A stretch of 64,000 nucleotides of DNA from NCBI GenBank assembly GCA_013398615.1, contig VZSR01001755.1:2613170-2677169 (forward strand), given 5' to 3'. Below, piece by piece: positions 1-13,040 of the stretch. The number at the start of each line of letters is the position of its first letter. Position 1 is the first letter of the stretch. The notes beneath the pieces are model-generated. The model saw only the letters and a list, made by a program, of their open reading frames with translations, was not told where the DNA came from and searched no databases. Both the position numbers and the translations under genes were made by a program. The stretch comes from Brachypodius melanocephalos (lineage: Eukaryota; Chordata; Aves; Passeriformes; Pycnonotidae).

Positions 1-1454
1 TCAATACTCAAGAGGTCTTGCAGTACCAGGAATTTGCATTCATATAATGAAATCTATGTGGGAATTATGTGTGGATTATAGGTTTTTTGTTTGTTTTTTG
101 TACATCTATCTTGTGAGGTAAAACACAAATGAGCATAAAAGCTAAAATGAGCAATGTAGAACTGCCATAAGGAGCACGGTCGATCCACAAATCAGGAAGA
201 TCACCAAAACCTCAATTAATTAGACAAAAATCCTGCCATAACCCCAAAGTATCCATTCCTAAGCAGCCCTGGATGACTCTCAGGAAGATTCCTGGAGCAC
301 ATTTTGGATAAACTACAAAGTATGACCCATCTTCTCCTGCTCTTTCAGGATCAGCTTTTCCAGCCCAAATGGTGAAAAATAAGGAGGGAGGAAAGCTCAT
401 CACACATCACTCATCTTTCCCTTGTGCTCGAGACCAAGTTTGAGTCTTCCACAGGACTTTGAAGCTGGCCAAGAGATAGCATTTAGATGTATAAAGACAC
501 GTATTTTGCTAGAGAACAGACTTGTATCACCCCCATCTGCAGGTCCTGAGTACAAAACCGGATCTCAAACTGTTCCTGCACAAGACAGAAACCCCATGGT
601 GGCAAAGAGAACTGGGGCCCTGCTCCTTCCTTCCTTCACTTCTCCATTTTTACTTCTCTTCTTTACAACAAACTTCTTCTGCAGAGGATAAAATGAGAGG
701 TTCCTTTAAATCTGAGGGCTTGCAAAGCATCTGAAAGTCATTTAATTTGGGAAATTCAGATAACACAGCCTTTGTTAGGTTCACCTACTCTAGACAGTGT
801 TTGCCAGCATGGAGCACACATGTTTTATTTCATTAGGAGAGCAGAAAATGTCTTAAATTTAAATTTAGAAAGAAGGTCTTTTTACTAGAGCATGTAAGTA
901 CAGCAAACTAACAACTCTTCCAGTTATCCATTCACCATTTGTCCAAACTAGAATTTACTGTATGGAGCTCACAGATTTTTCCAATCACATCATAACTGGC
1001 TGTTGGCAGGTTTTGTATTGGGCAAAAAAACAACACAGCTAACTCCTTGGATCAATCACAAATACCTTTAACTGGATCCTTTTTGGACCATTCCTGTGCT
1101 GCATAAATTCCACGAGTAATTAATGTTCATTTGAGGACTCCAGCTATTCTATCAGTGCAATGGCAAAAAAAAAAAGAAAAAAGAAAAGTAAAACCAAAAG
1201 TTCAGCATTTGATCACGGCCATGCCGAAATGAAAAAGTAACATCAAAATCTCATGGTTGCTGTAGATTCCTGCATGTGATTAACTCTGCAATTAGCAATT
1301 AGAAGTATGCAAGTTTGTTGCCTGTGATTTTAATATTCTAGGAGGGATCAGGAGAGACGTCATGAATAATGCACCTTTTTGAAGATCACACTGAAAATTC
1401 TCTCTGTACTCAAAATGCTTCACATGCAGTGGCCAGAGCCTGAATGCTGATGGC

Positions 1455-1537
1455 AATTCCTGAAGTTACCAGAACCTCCAATCTTTCTCTGGATCAGACA
1501 GGGAAGCTTTTGCCATGTAGAATACTCTTAAAAACAG
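1455..1537. repeat. 83-bp dispersed direct repeat, copy 1
   Basis: It starts AATTCCTGAAGTTACCAG and ends CTTAAAAACAG. A second copy of identical length lies at 5129-5211 in the same orientation, with 6 mismatches counted by eye and no gap. Flanks outside the 83 bp do not match. I do not recognise the family. Confidence 0.85.
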
Positions 1538-2407
1538 CAAAGGACTTACCCCAGGTACACCCCACAACGTCTCTTTTGTAAAATTAAACAATATTTTGTT
1601 TAGAAATCCAGTTTTTATTCTACAGCTTCGAAGCGTCACATTTTGCCCAAAGAGTAGCAGAGCTGACGATTAATAACTGCTGAGATGAAGAAAAAGGGAT
1701 TAAAAATAAAAATCTGGACCAATTTTTAAGTGTCACAGGGGCTTCCCCCCCCGAACAGAAAACAAAACTTATTTAGTTAAATTTTCCCAGGTTCGGATGA
1801 ATTCCCGTCTCTCAGCTGTGCCGAATGCATCACTCTCATAAAGACAACATTTTTTTTGTTTTCAGTTAAACGGGCTTTCAAATGCCACGTAAACATGTTT
1901 GCTGTTGAATGTCTACACCGTACCTGACCTTGGAAGTGCTTTGTGTTGGCCAGAGAACAAAGAAATCAAATGTTTTGCTTTCCAGCCCAGATATCCTACA
2001 CTTTGAAAAGCTCTTAAAAATGTAAATGAGATAATAAGCTCCATTGCAACAATGTGGGTGAATTACAGCTGGAGAAAGGGAAAACTCATTTGATTTCTTT
2101 CTAAAAATGGAAAGGTTCCTAAAATAAAATCATGTTGTTTGGGTCTCACACAGCATCGAGAGGCACGGGAAGGATGGAAGGGAAAAGTAACGGCGTTGAG
2201 AAGGCGCCGCTGGAATATTCGGGGCAGATTTTGGGACCTGGAGTGGAGTTTGTGGATGAATCCATCCCAGTCACTGTGATCCACAGCCACTGGACACTGA
2301 TGTGGAAGGAGAAAGGAACCTCTGAGCTGCATGTCTGGGTAGGCACCTTTTATTCTCTCTATTATCCCACTGTGGATGGATTATTTCCAGCAAAACGTTC
2401 AGTGGGG

Positions 2408-2445
2408 TTTATTTCAGACCCAAATGGAATTTATTTCAGACCCAA
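2408..2445. repeat. Short direct duplication, 22-bp period
   Basis: The 16-mer TTTATTTCAGACCCAA occurs at 2408 and again at 2430. Confidence 0.85.
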
Positions 2446-5128
2446 GGGAGCAGCGCACGTGGGCTTTGGGCCTGTGAGACTCCAGGAAAGCTGGGATGAT
2501 GCAGGAGATCAGAGGAATTCTGTGGGACACCTGAGGGGAAGACTGAGGCTGGGGAAAAAAGGTGGTTTTAAAAAAAAAACCACCCAAATTGTAAAGTCTA
2601 GAGTTTTGACAAGGAGCTCTAAAGAGACAAAAAGGTGCAGTGCCAGCATTCCAAAATGCCTTGTCAAGGCAAGAATTAGTTTTTGGTATTAGTTACAGGG
2701 CTTAATCTAGATCAACTAAAAGCTGGTAAGAGAAAGAGTTTGAAGAATCCTGAGAACAAGTATGGAACGGGAATGTAGGAAGGATTTGGTCTTTAACATA
2801 TGAAAACTGATTTGATTATCCTTTAACCACAGAATATTTTTCAAAAGTGTTGGATTCCCTGAAAGAAAGTTCAGTTTTGAAGAATTACATAAACAGAAAC
2901 AATTACAATTCCTAATTTCTTTGTATTGATTACAACTATGAAGAAACTATTTACAAATGTGAGATGTTTTCCTTCTTTAACCTGAAATAATTTCCTATTT
3001 TTTGTATGTTCCTGAGAGCAGACAAGACTTGATTCCTGATCCCATCACATCAATGGGAAGTCATGGATCACAATCACTTATCTCTCTGCTATGAGGGTTG
3101 AATAAATAAGTGACCCTTTCAAAAAAAGGAAAATTTCCATTTTTGAAATATTTTTATCCCACTAAAAAACATTAAGTACCGACGTGTTTTCACTTTGAAA
3201 CAGAAAGTTCCAGCAGAAAAGTTGCTGCTCATCCTGATCAGATTATGCCAGATAATGTCAGAGTCTTTTTTTTATCAGAAAGATGTCATTTTTATTAACA
3301 ACTCTGGACATATGGATGTGCATCTGTATCAAGAAAAGCCCTTGAAATTTATGACCAGTGCAGAGTAAAGCTACCACTAAAGGTAGTGAGAGTTAGCACT
3401 TTTCATCTTCAAAGAATTTTTCAAATGTTACCAAATTAATATAATTAGTTAATGAAAGATGCAGTAATAAAAGCTACCCTAATTACCTACTGTAGTCTTA
3501 ATTATCTCCTTACTAATGCCCACAGAAGAAGGCTTCGACTTTACATCCTCAAAACATGTGCCAACAATAATTCTGAATACAGGCCTCTCTTCAAGTGCCT
3601 TCTAAATTCAAATTACATCCACTGATGTGTTTTCTCTCCTCGTTCATGAGAAGAAAATCTCTGGAACTTTGAGGGGGAAAAAAAATCCCATGAGAATGCT
3701 AATAAAAATTAAAGAGAATTTTCTTCCAAAAATACACATGGAGATGCTTTAAAATGTTGCTATTAAAACATTTCATTTTCAAAATTTTTATCTCTCCATG
3801 AAGCCAGAATTATGGGGTGTCTGGGCAAAAACTTCTTTACATTAAGTGGTCTCACAATTTAGAGTCAAATACGACTCTATCCAAAGGAAGCAGCCAAGAA
3901 TCCCATCCAGGTTTTTAAAAACAATCATTAATTTCGCTAAAATATTTCATGGAGATAAACAGATTTATCTGGGTTTATTACTACTATCAATAAATTGGGC
4001 AAATATATCATGAAGACCATTGATGTAATGCCATGAGTCAGAGCAAAACAAGGCTGTTTTAAAAAGTGAAATATTGATGTGTGAGCCAAATCGTTGGGGC
4101 ATCCTCAAGGCTGTTTGGGTTTTCACTGAGCTCTTGCCCATGACACTGCAAACAAAATCCTCTGCACTTGGAGTTCTCTCTTGGTTTTGGTGCAAAGCAA
4201 AGGAAATCTTCTGGTTTTAACCTAATACATATGTCTGCTGTTCACATATGGCAAAATTCCTTTCTGGTGGGAACTTTTTTGCTGTTGTTGCAACACACTA
4301 TATATCCAAAAAGTTTCCTTTGATGTTGAACTATTGCTCCACGACTCATTATGCTACTGATTCAATAGGAAAGGCAAAATTTCTGTGGTTTCTGTTAAGA
4401 CAAGGGCTTTGTTTTTGCAAACAAAGTTTTCCACAACCTATATGCAGGGGCCAACATTACTGCAAGAGAAAAGAAAATCTATTCTTTTACACAGAAAATA
4501 GTCATGGTGTTTAATAACACAAATTATTTCTCAATCCTATAGGTACATTGCAATTGCTATTATGACTGTACAGAAAACTTAGGCTTTATTGCTCCTCAGG
4601 AAGAGAAATTAAAATGCCTTAAGCGATATTCGACATCTCTCTTTCCTATTTTACTTTCACTGACCTCCCAGCCTGTTACCATCAGTCCAACTTCAGGATC
4701 TGGTGAAGTTGGGAACAGCTCTGGATGGGTGGGGGAAAGGGGAAGAGCTGCAAAGGCTGCTCTTCACAGTGTCCTACTATGCAGTGACAGCAAATCCATG
4801 ACTCTTCATGCTTAATACTTAATTTTAACCACTAAACACTATTTCATGAAGAGCGAACATGAATTACAACACAGAATGAAAATGCAGATTGGTAATACCT
4901 TTGTAAATGTGTCCCTGCAAGAGTTGGTTGCCCATTTTCTGCTGCCATTATGGGAAGGAAAAAAAAAAAGTTTCCTTGGTCAGGAATTAGATAAAAGGCA
5001 TAATTTCCAAAGGCAGAGAATTCAGCAACTCCCACTTGGAATAAAGTGAGCTCTCATACACACCATGGAACATTTGGAAGTTTGGCTCACTTTGCTGACA
5101 TTTCAAAATGAGAATGAAGATCTTACAA

Positions 5129-5211
5129 AATTCCTGAAGCTACCAGAACCTCAAATCTTTCTCTGAATCAGACAGTGAAACTTTTGCCATGTAGAATAAT
5201 CTTAAAAACAG
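5129..5211. repeat. 83-bp dispersed direct repeat, copy 2
   Basis: This is the partner of 1455-1537, about 93% identical over the full 83 bp. It starts AATTCCTGAAGCTACCAG. Neither copy has an obvious tail, target-site duplication or splice signal. Confidence 0.85.
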
Positions 5212-5321
5212 ATCCCCACCAGCCAAGGAGCTCCCTGTTGCAGCAGGCTGGGGCTTCAGAGATTTGCCAGCAAGAGATGCCCCTGGGAAGTCTAACAAAT
5301 CCTTCCCTTGAGGGACTGTGG

Positions 5322-5340
5322 GAAGAAAGAAAGAAAGAAA
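5322..5340. repeat. (GAAA)n microsatellite
   Basis: Nearly five GAAA units in a row. Confidence 0.9.
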
Positions 5341-5772
5341 GGGGTTCAGGAAGAAAAGGAGTAATTTGACTCTAGGAACAGAATCAAGTCTCTCCAGCAG
5401 TAGGGGAAAAAATTTAAAGTAGGTCATTTAACATAAAAGAAAAATATATGCAAACATTTTGCAGTGTGGCAGGCTCTAAGATAAGCTATTTTCATTTTTG
5501 ACAATCCACAGGCAAGAGACTGACTGGCAGTACATTATAAACTTGGGATCAGCAGCATTAGCTCCTGAGCAGTCCCATAACACTTCCACATCAGACTTCA
5601 TCTGGGGTCTTTTGGAGACCACCTGAGCACTGTTACGATTGTCAATACACCTATTTTTTCCCTACTTTGCTCCTGTAAGATACTGATGTGTTTTCAGCAT
5701 TTTCTGTACATAGCTAGTTGAGCTGACCAAAGTTTTAAGATCATTTTCCTGCCAAGTCTTTATGTCTATTAG

Positions 5773-5967
5773 AAGGAATTGTTCCCTGCGAGGGTGGGCA
5801 GGCCCTGGCACAGGGTGCCCAGAGAAGCTGTGGCTGCCCCTGGATCCCTGGAAATGTCCCAGGCCAGGTTGGACACTGAGGCTTGGAGCACCCTGAGGCA
5901 GTGGAGGGATAAGATGGGCTTTAAGGTCTCTTCCAACCCAAACCTTTTCAAGACTCCATGATCCTAA
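5773..5967 (+). mobile_element. CR1 LINE 3' fragment
   Basis: The segment carries the characteristic end of CR1. In order it shows GGAATTGTTCCCTGCGAGG, a CCCTGGCACAGGGTGCCCAG block, a CCTGGATCCCTGGAAATG block, and an end reading CTTCCAACCCAAACC followed by a worn CATGATCC. The 5' part is missing, as is usual for 5'-truncated LINE insertions. It is antisense to the CEP112-like gene. Confidence 0.88.
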
Positions 5968-6924
5968 GATACACCCCTAAAATACCTTGAAGGCACTGGC
6001 AGGGCTATTCGGGAGACATAAAATTAGGCAGGGGCTTAGGCATTTTGCTGACTCAGGGCTTCACTGCAGGACATTATAAACTCAATTCTTTTGAAAGGCA
6101 AAGGATGCCATAAGGTCCTGCAGAGATAACAGTTCAAAGAAAACAGCAGCATAAATTGTAAAGTCGGGAATTTTTGTCAGGGGGAACCAAGGAGGGAATT
6201 GGTTTTGCTTTGTTTTAGTGGCTCAGGTGACAGGAGGGAAGGAGAGGCAAGGTTCAAAGGCTGTAATAAACTGGCTTTCATCTGCTTTTCTCAACGGGCC
6301 ACAAAACCCAACGAGCACTTGCCATGTCCAAGGAATGCTTTGCCTGTGACCAGGACACTTTGGGGTTGCTGTGATGAAGTCAATCAAAAGCCTGTCAGCT
6401 GGGAGATTTAGTGTAAAATTTACCTGGAGTATTTTGCAGTTTGCTTTAACATTGCTTCCACTTCTCCCCAGCCTGCACAAGTGTCATGATTAAGAGCAGA
6501 GCAAAAGCTGCCAAAAGGAGAAAAGTCCAGAACTGTTTTCCCCTTGCACTCGTCGAGGTTTAGGCGGAAACACCAATGGTGCACATTTACCAGATAAAAT
6601 GAATCTTTTAAACCCAAAGATACCATGACATCTTAAGCATACACTTATGAAGGAAAAGTTCAGAACTCCATTTTAAACCACTTATGAGAGGATTTACCAA
6701 GATTCTGCCTAATGTTCAGCTGACGCTTTGTCAAAAACATTTATCACGAAGCTTTTGAAGTTTCTTAGCTCCCCCCGAGTTATTAAAACTTGAACTGCAG
6801 AGTTTGTTATCAGCCTCAGAGCACACACAAAATACATCAGGTATTTTTTTCAGTCAACCTTTCAGTCTGATTTTGAGACTATTACACCAAATACAACATT
6901 CCCAATCAGGTTAATGTCTGACAG

Positions 6925-7165
6925 ATAATGCTGAGCGGGCGGAACCGCTGTGCCTGATTGATCCGCCAGACAATTTTCATTTCCTAATTTGCTTTTCATT
7001 AAACGCTTTGCAACCAAAGGGAACGGCGAGGAGTCTGCCATTCTCTGAGCAGGTTTCCTGTGAAGACCTGATGTCAGCTTCAACATTTTCGGGTAACTTC
7101 TTGAATTTTTGATGCCTTGTTGCAAGAACGTGTAAAACGTCCCGTCAACACCGTGCTAGTGATAA
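6925..7165. other. CpG-retaining block, candidate conserved non-coding element
   Basis: By eye there are about 12 CpG dinucleotides in about 240 bp, including GAGCGGGCGGAACCGCTG, GGGAACGGCGAGG and AAAACGTCCCGTC, within sequence that is otherwise poor in CpG. There is no open frame with splice borders and no repeat homology that I recognise. An enhancer or other constrained element is possible, but conservation cannot be seen from one sequence. Confidence 0.3.
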
Positions 7166-7286
7166 ACTGCTGATGTGAATACAAATTAACCAGCAAAACA
7201 TCTGCTTTTGCTGCTTGCTGTACTCTTAACAACAGTTCTGCAAAACCAAACATCAGGGGAGAATTTCCTACAATGACTCGGAGAAG

Positions 7287-7366
7287 GATAAAGTAGATTT
7301 ATCAATCACTTGCTGAAGGAGGCAGAGATAAAGCGGATTTATCAATCCCTGGCTGAACGAGGCAAT
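7287..7366. repeat. 40-bp tandem duplication, two units
   Basis: Two adjacent 40-bp units each begin GATAAAG and contain GATTTATCAATC and GCTGAA. They differ at a handful of positions. Confidence 0.85.
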
Positions 7367-10300
7367 CTTCTGCTGCCCGGGGCTTCATTCCCAACCAAGT
7401 TCATCACCAAACTGCTGCTTTAAGTGTTGGGTGTTTGGATGCTTCACACCTGGAGCCAGCCCAGAGGCTCCAGCAGACCCCTGGTGCTCTGCAAACGCCT
7501 CTTTAAAATGCATTGCTCCTCACCTGGAAATAGAAACATTTTCTAACAAGTCTTACAAAGCCTCTTATTTCGTTCTGCTCTTTTAAAACAGAAATATGAA
7601 AGGCTCAGATATTTCTAATCAATATGCCAATCTGATTCCCAGTGAGAATGAAAGAAAAGCTATTTATTTTGTGCAATCGAGTGCTCAGCGTTGCTGCAAT
7701 TCTCTCATTACACAAAATAACACACATTTTCTTGCACACAGGCACACACAAAGAAATCTAATAACGTCTTTTTACCTTTCAAAGTAACCTTAATCAACAA
7801 AATTAACTCGTAAGGCAAACCACTGCTTTTTGAACCGAACAAGAGCGAGCTTGACTCAACACATGTGAGAGGCAGCAAAGTAATATCTGCTAAAATTATG
7901 TCTGCAAGCCAAAAATGGGGTGATTCTTTCAGAGGAGGATGCACACTTGGAAACTTGGAAATTCTTTTATTCAAAGTCATTAATGACCTCCAACCCAATT
8001 ACATTTGCAACAAGACATGACAATGCAGTTGCTCCTATTTAAAAGTATGAGTGAAAATGGAGTATTTTTGAAGCCTGATTTTTTTAAAACTTTTTAATCA
8101 TGTTGAGATGAAGCTCATTTACTTAAAAAGAAAAAATGAAACAGAACGTCCTCTGCAGCTGGTCAAACAGATTATGAAACTCTAATCTCAGTAGCCTGAG
8201 GAAAACCAAAACTGTTTTTCAAGTATCTATTTTATAGAGCATTAGCTTTATACTTTTTAAAAGAGGCATTAACATAACTGATCAGAACATCCCAGAATGT
8301 TTCTGATCTAGTTAATCATATGACGTTATGACAGAGATTCTTGCTGTCATCATGCCAATGTTTCTAAACATTTCTAAAATCCTTTAAGTTCATTTTTTTT
8401 GTCCAAATTAGACATGGGGAAGATCTATTTCAGTTTCTTCAGAAGTTTTTCTGTCCATTTTAGAGCTCTACAAAAGTAGTGCAGAATATTTTAGACAGAC
8501 AGGCACATACGCACATAGCAAGGAACAATGTTAGGCTCCGTGACCTATTTAAATATTTCTGATAGCTTTTTATACAAAACATTTTACTCTAGTTCCTGCA
8601 TAACTCATTTCTGGGAGTCCTCACCACTGTATTTCTTTAACTCTGTTGTAGTCTTTACAACTGAACTTGAATCATCAATTAAAAAAAAATTGTCTAGTTT
8701 CAATTTATGGGGTTTGTTTCCCTTCAAAGCAATTATTTAAACCTTCATGCCCAGGCTGCATTTTTTGGTGCTAACAGTTTCTCCAGTACAGGTAAGAACA
8801 AGGTGTAATTTACACACAGGCAAGCTAGGAAGAGGATGAGGGGGAAAACACTTGCCAAAGCTATTGCTGTGCCTCAAATAGAGTTTTAGTGGGGTGTCAA
8901 GAGCTCTTATCACAGTTGTGACAAAGCAGATTGATCCCCATCGAGAGCTTTTGGGCTTTCTTTGTTCGTGGGTTTTTTTGTTAAGTCTGTTTCAGCTCAT
9001 TTTTGAGGTAAAACTCTGCTGTTTCAGTGTGAAGATCTTTTTGCTGTGGCAGAAAAGTCTTACATGAAAATGCACAGGCGGGAGAGGAGCTCAGTCCCAC
9101 ACAACACAAGTTCTGTTGAGTTACTTGTGACTCTAACAGGCATCCCCAAAATATCCCCCTGCTTTTGCTTCCCAGCAACACCCACAGGGTCCTGACAAGG
9201 CAGCTGAAATACTCCCGAAAGGCACACAAAGGTTTTTAAAAAATACATGCAAATAGTTCCAAACATTCCTATATGGACAACGTTTTTAAAATGCAAAAGA
9301 ACTAAAAATAACAGAAAACAGATCAAGTTCTGAAGCACCACCAGTTTCTCATTTGTGCAGTTACACATGAACGTTTCTCAGCTGAACCGCACAGCTGCTT
9401 CATGCATCCCAAAACCTTCCCCTTATCACAACTGAGACAAAAACTGCAGGAAAAACATTACATGGCACAGAGTGAAAGATCCAAGAATTCCTGTACTGGT
9501 AGAGTTGCATAAATCTCGATCTAGTTCAGGATCTGATAGGGAAGCACAAATGAGCTGGGCCTCTGCTGAGATGGAGAAGGGACATCAACTCTTCACAACC
9601 ACCACAAAGGCTGAGGTAGAAACACAAATGAGTGCTCAGCAATAGCAAACTTGATTTGCAAACTCACATTTCCAACCGATGATTATGAATACCACGAACA
9701 TTGAGTGGAAGGGATGTGTTATTCTAGTAGCAGGAACAAAACAACACATCAGGTACGAGTCCCTCCTTGGAGTTCAGAGCATGGCTGTGGTCAAAGGTGT
9801 TTCCAGGCAGACTATTAAAATCCACTGATAATATCCAAATTGTTATATAGTCTTCAGTAATTGCTGTTCTTCCTTGCTGAATTACAAGTGCAAAACTGGA
9901 AAGGACATGACTGATATTGACAGTAGAAACAAAAGTAAAAGGAATTTAAATACAGAGCATAGAGCTGTTTTCTGGAGCCAGAGTGTCAATACCCTCCAGC
10001 TGCCTGCACAGGCAGGTCTGGTGGTGCAGGTGTTCCTGCCGCTACCTAACATTTGTCAGCCTAAATTTTTTATTTATCCAGTTCCATTCTGCCCCTGCCA
10101 GGATTCTCAGTAAGCAAACAAACTCACTTTTCACGTTCAGTGCTCTTGTTTGTACTTTTACCCTTTTTTACATAACAACCCTGGCAGAGAGCAGAGCAGA
10201 GAGAGCACCCGGGGCTCCAGCTGTGTGTGCAGGGGGTTGGACACTCCTTGTGGGCATCATCCTTCCCTGAGTGAGCACATCCTCGTCCTGGGTCCTCTCC

Positions 10301-10559
10301 AGGTGAGATCCTGCTGTGGAAAGGTGGGTGCAGGCTGGCAAGGGAGTCACGCTGGCAGCAGGAATGAAAAAGCCAAGGAGGACTCATGGTACCACAGCTC
10401 ATGGCAGTCCCTGGGCACTCACATGGAAAATGGAAAGGAAAACATTACAGCACTTTAGGGTTTAACATATTTTCAACAATTTTTGTTGAAAAGAGAGATA
10501 GCACAACCTTCTATTGAAATGAAAATGTTGTGCTGCTGAGACAGCGACTCTCAGGAGCC

Positions 10560-10616
10560 TGGAGGGACTCAATGATCTCAGAGGTTTTTTCCAGCCTTAA
10601 TGATTCTGTGAGTCTG
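10560..10616 (+). mobile_element. CR1 LINE 3' terminal scrap
   Basis: A GGACTCAATGATCTCAGAGG block is followed by TTTTTTCCAGCCTTAATGATTCTGTGAG, matching the last 50 or so bases of a CR1 subfamily. The same end type occurs at 29071-29160. Nothing upstream can be assigned confidently. Confidence 0.65.
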
Positions 10617-12589
10617 GACCAGCACTGCTGCCCACCTGGCAAGTGCACAAATGATGTGTTTTCCTAAACCACAGGATATGTGCATGAAGATTTAGTGCTG
10701 CCATGCCCTAACTAATTATTTCCCTAGAAAAGGGACTGGTTTGTTTTCCCCATATCTGGTTCTAGAAGAATTTGCATCCACTCCTTTTTGTATCACAAAT
10801 GATCTGATCTGTTTTCAGGACACGATGAGTGATGCTCTCCTTCCTCCCCACACCAGGCTTTACTCCTTTGGGATGATCTGAACTGTGAGACAGCAAACCC
10901 CAGGGCAAAACTGAGCTGGGACTTGGCAAATCTCAAGAGGGAAGTGAATAGGGCATTGCATGTTTTGTCTTCTAAGGCCAACATGGCCTGTTTTGAAATC
11001 CATGATCTCATGCCATTCTGGTCCAGGAAAACGGCATATCCAGGGCATGGGTTTCCAGCATAAAATACAAGTGAGGTGATCTGATGTGACTCTATTCACC
11101 TGCCAACAGCCCTGGCAGGAAAATAAACAGGTTCTGAGGATGAGCTGCTGCTGGAGGCAAAGCAGGAACCATTAGAAGAGCTGCCCTGACCTGTGAGGAA
11201 CTGGTGTTTTTGCTTTGAACTTCAGCAAACCTTAATGAACTCTTCATAATTGGCAATCCGGGGTTTTCGCTGATGATTTATTTCTCTGGAAATAAAAGCA
11301 GGAGACAAATTCAACATTGGAAATACAAATTTTGGGTCTCACAGTTGCCTGTCCAGGCCAGTGAAGGCAGTTCCAGCACCACTGCAGGTCACTCTTTGAG
11401 TTGTATCAGGAGTTAGATTTGTACATGAAGGTGCATCAGTGCTGAAGAATTTGGTTTCGTAGTTATTAAAATATGTTGATTTAACTGAAGTTATTGACTT
11501 CAGTGCGGTGAAGGCTTAAACTAGACATAAGCAGAGACAGTTTTAGTAACAGAAGTAGTTAAAAATGTTTGTGTCCTCCTCCTTACTCAGAGTAGTAATG
11601 TTTTGGTTGTGCTTGACTCATCCCTGCTTTACTGCTCTTCTGCTCCCCTGTTATCTGGCAGTTGTGGAGGGGATGCTGCCAAGAAGTTCATTTAAAGGCC
11701 TAAATTTTATCCTGTAGGCAACACTTACTTCAGTTTCCTGAGAATAAATTCCATAGACAGACCCCTGAAGAAGAAAACAGGTGAACTCTTTGCCCCATAA
11801 ATCAGTCAGGCTTCCTGAAGAGGCCAAAGATACAAAACTACAGATGCCTGCACAGAAACACTTCAGAAAAAGCTTCAGCCTTGAGGTTCACAATCTTCTC
11901 CGTAAGCCTCAAGCCCTCTGTCTTCCTCATGCATATTTTCAAGGGTCAACAAATCAAATATTTACTGTCTGAGATCCTGTTCATCAGTGAATCGGAGACA
12001 TGATGGTGCAAGAGTCAGCAACAATGAACTGCTCCCAGGAAAGGCATCCCACCCTCCAATGCAGGATGGAGGATGGGCACAAAATCTACATGCAACAGGC
12101 TTGAATAATAAAAATACACTTTCAGTAAAACTAATCTAGTTTTCCTTCTTATTAAACAGACACCTGCTGTATGAACACACAGAGGCAAGTTCCTTGGGCT
12201 GAAAGGCAACGAGGTGTACAAACAGAAAGTATTCACTGCACAAATTTTAGTGGGAAAGGAGCAGAGTACAACACACAGAATAGATTTTTTTCCTGCTTCT
12301 GGACTCCAGTGCTATTTTGGCTGCCAACAGCACACAAAATTTCCACTGAAGGGCAAGTCAAACCAATTTCCCTGAGGATGGAGGCATCCGAAAACTCACT
12401 GAGGTTATTCCATTAGTGCCTACGCATTCTCTAAGCGGATGAGCAGCTTCACTTTGAATCCATGTCAAACCACAAGGACTGGCTGATAACAACATTCAAT
12501 TAAAATGATTTCATCCCTCTAGAAAAAACTGGCTAACAGCTCCACCTCACCTTTTCTAGCTGGGCACAATGGGGTGATTGATGCTGCAA

Positions 12590-13040
12590 GGAAACGGGAT
12601 AGGTTTGTAGCGAGGAGCCGACGGGTCAGGTTTGGTGACAGCGTTTGCAGGTTTAACCTTTTACCCAAATCTCTGAGATGAAAAAGCCACTTCTGCTGAG
12701 CACACAACTGTGAGAGAGTCAGAGCTGGAGCTGGCAAACACCGAGCTGAGCTAATTAGACAGGTGTTTTGAAAAACCCCAAACTTTACGCTCAACGCGTA
12801 TTTGGACCTTTTGATGTCGTACCTGGTGCTGTTTCACACCACTGGGGCTCCAGAGAAAGGCAGGAGCTGCTCCCCTGCCCGGCGCTGGGGGTGACTTTGC
12901 CATCTGATCTGCTGGGTACACAGATAAAAGTCGCTGCAGACTTTTCTTCCCTTTTCAAGTGCAGCACTGTAACTTGGAAAGTTCTTTTATTCGCAACCCC
13001 GCTGACGCAAGAAAGTGGCAGGAATATTACGGCAGCTTTG
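12590..13040. other. CpG-retaining block, candidate regulatory element
   Basis: The block contains about 16 CpGs by eye, including GTAGCGAGGAGCCGACGGG, CTCAACGCGTATTTGG and CCCGCTGACGCAAG. No coding exon or repeat is recognised here. Any regulatory role is inference only. Confidence 0.25.

Noticed and set aside
2132..2692. 186-codon open frame on plus as a gene
   Set aside because: No domain, splice border or repeat protein is recognisable, and part of its length comes from a short internal duplication. It is treated as chance apart from the CpG cluster noted separately.
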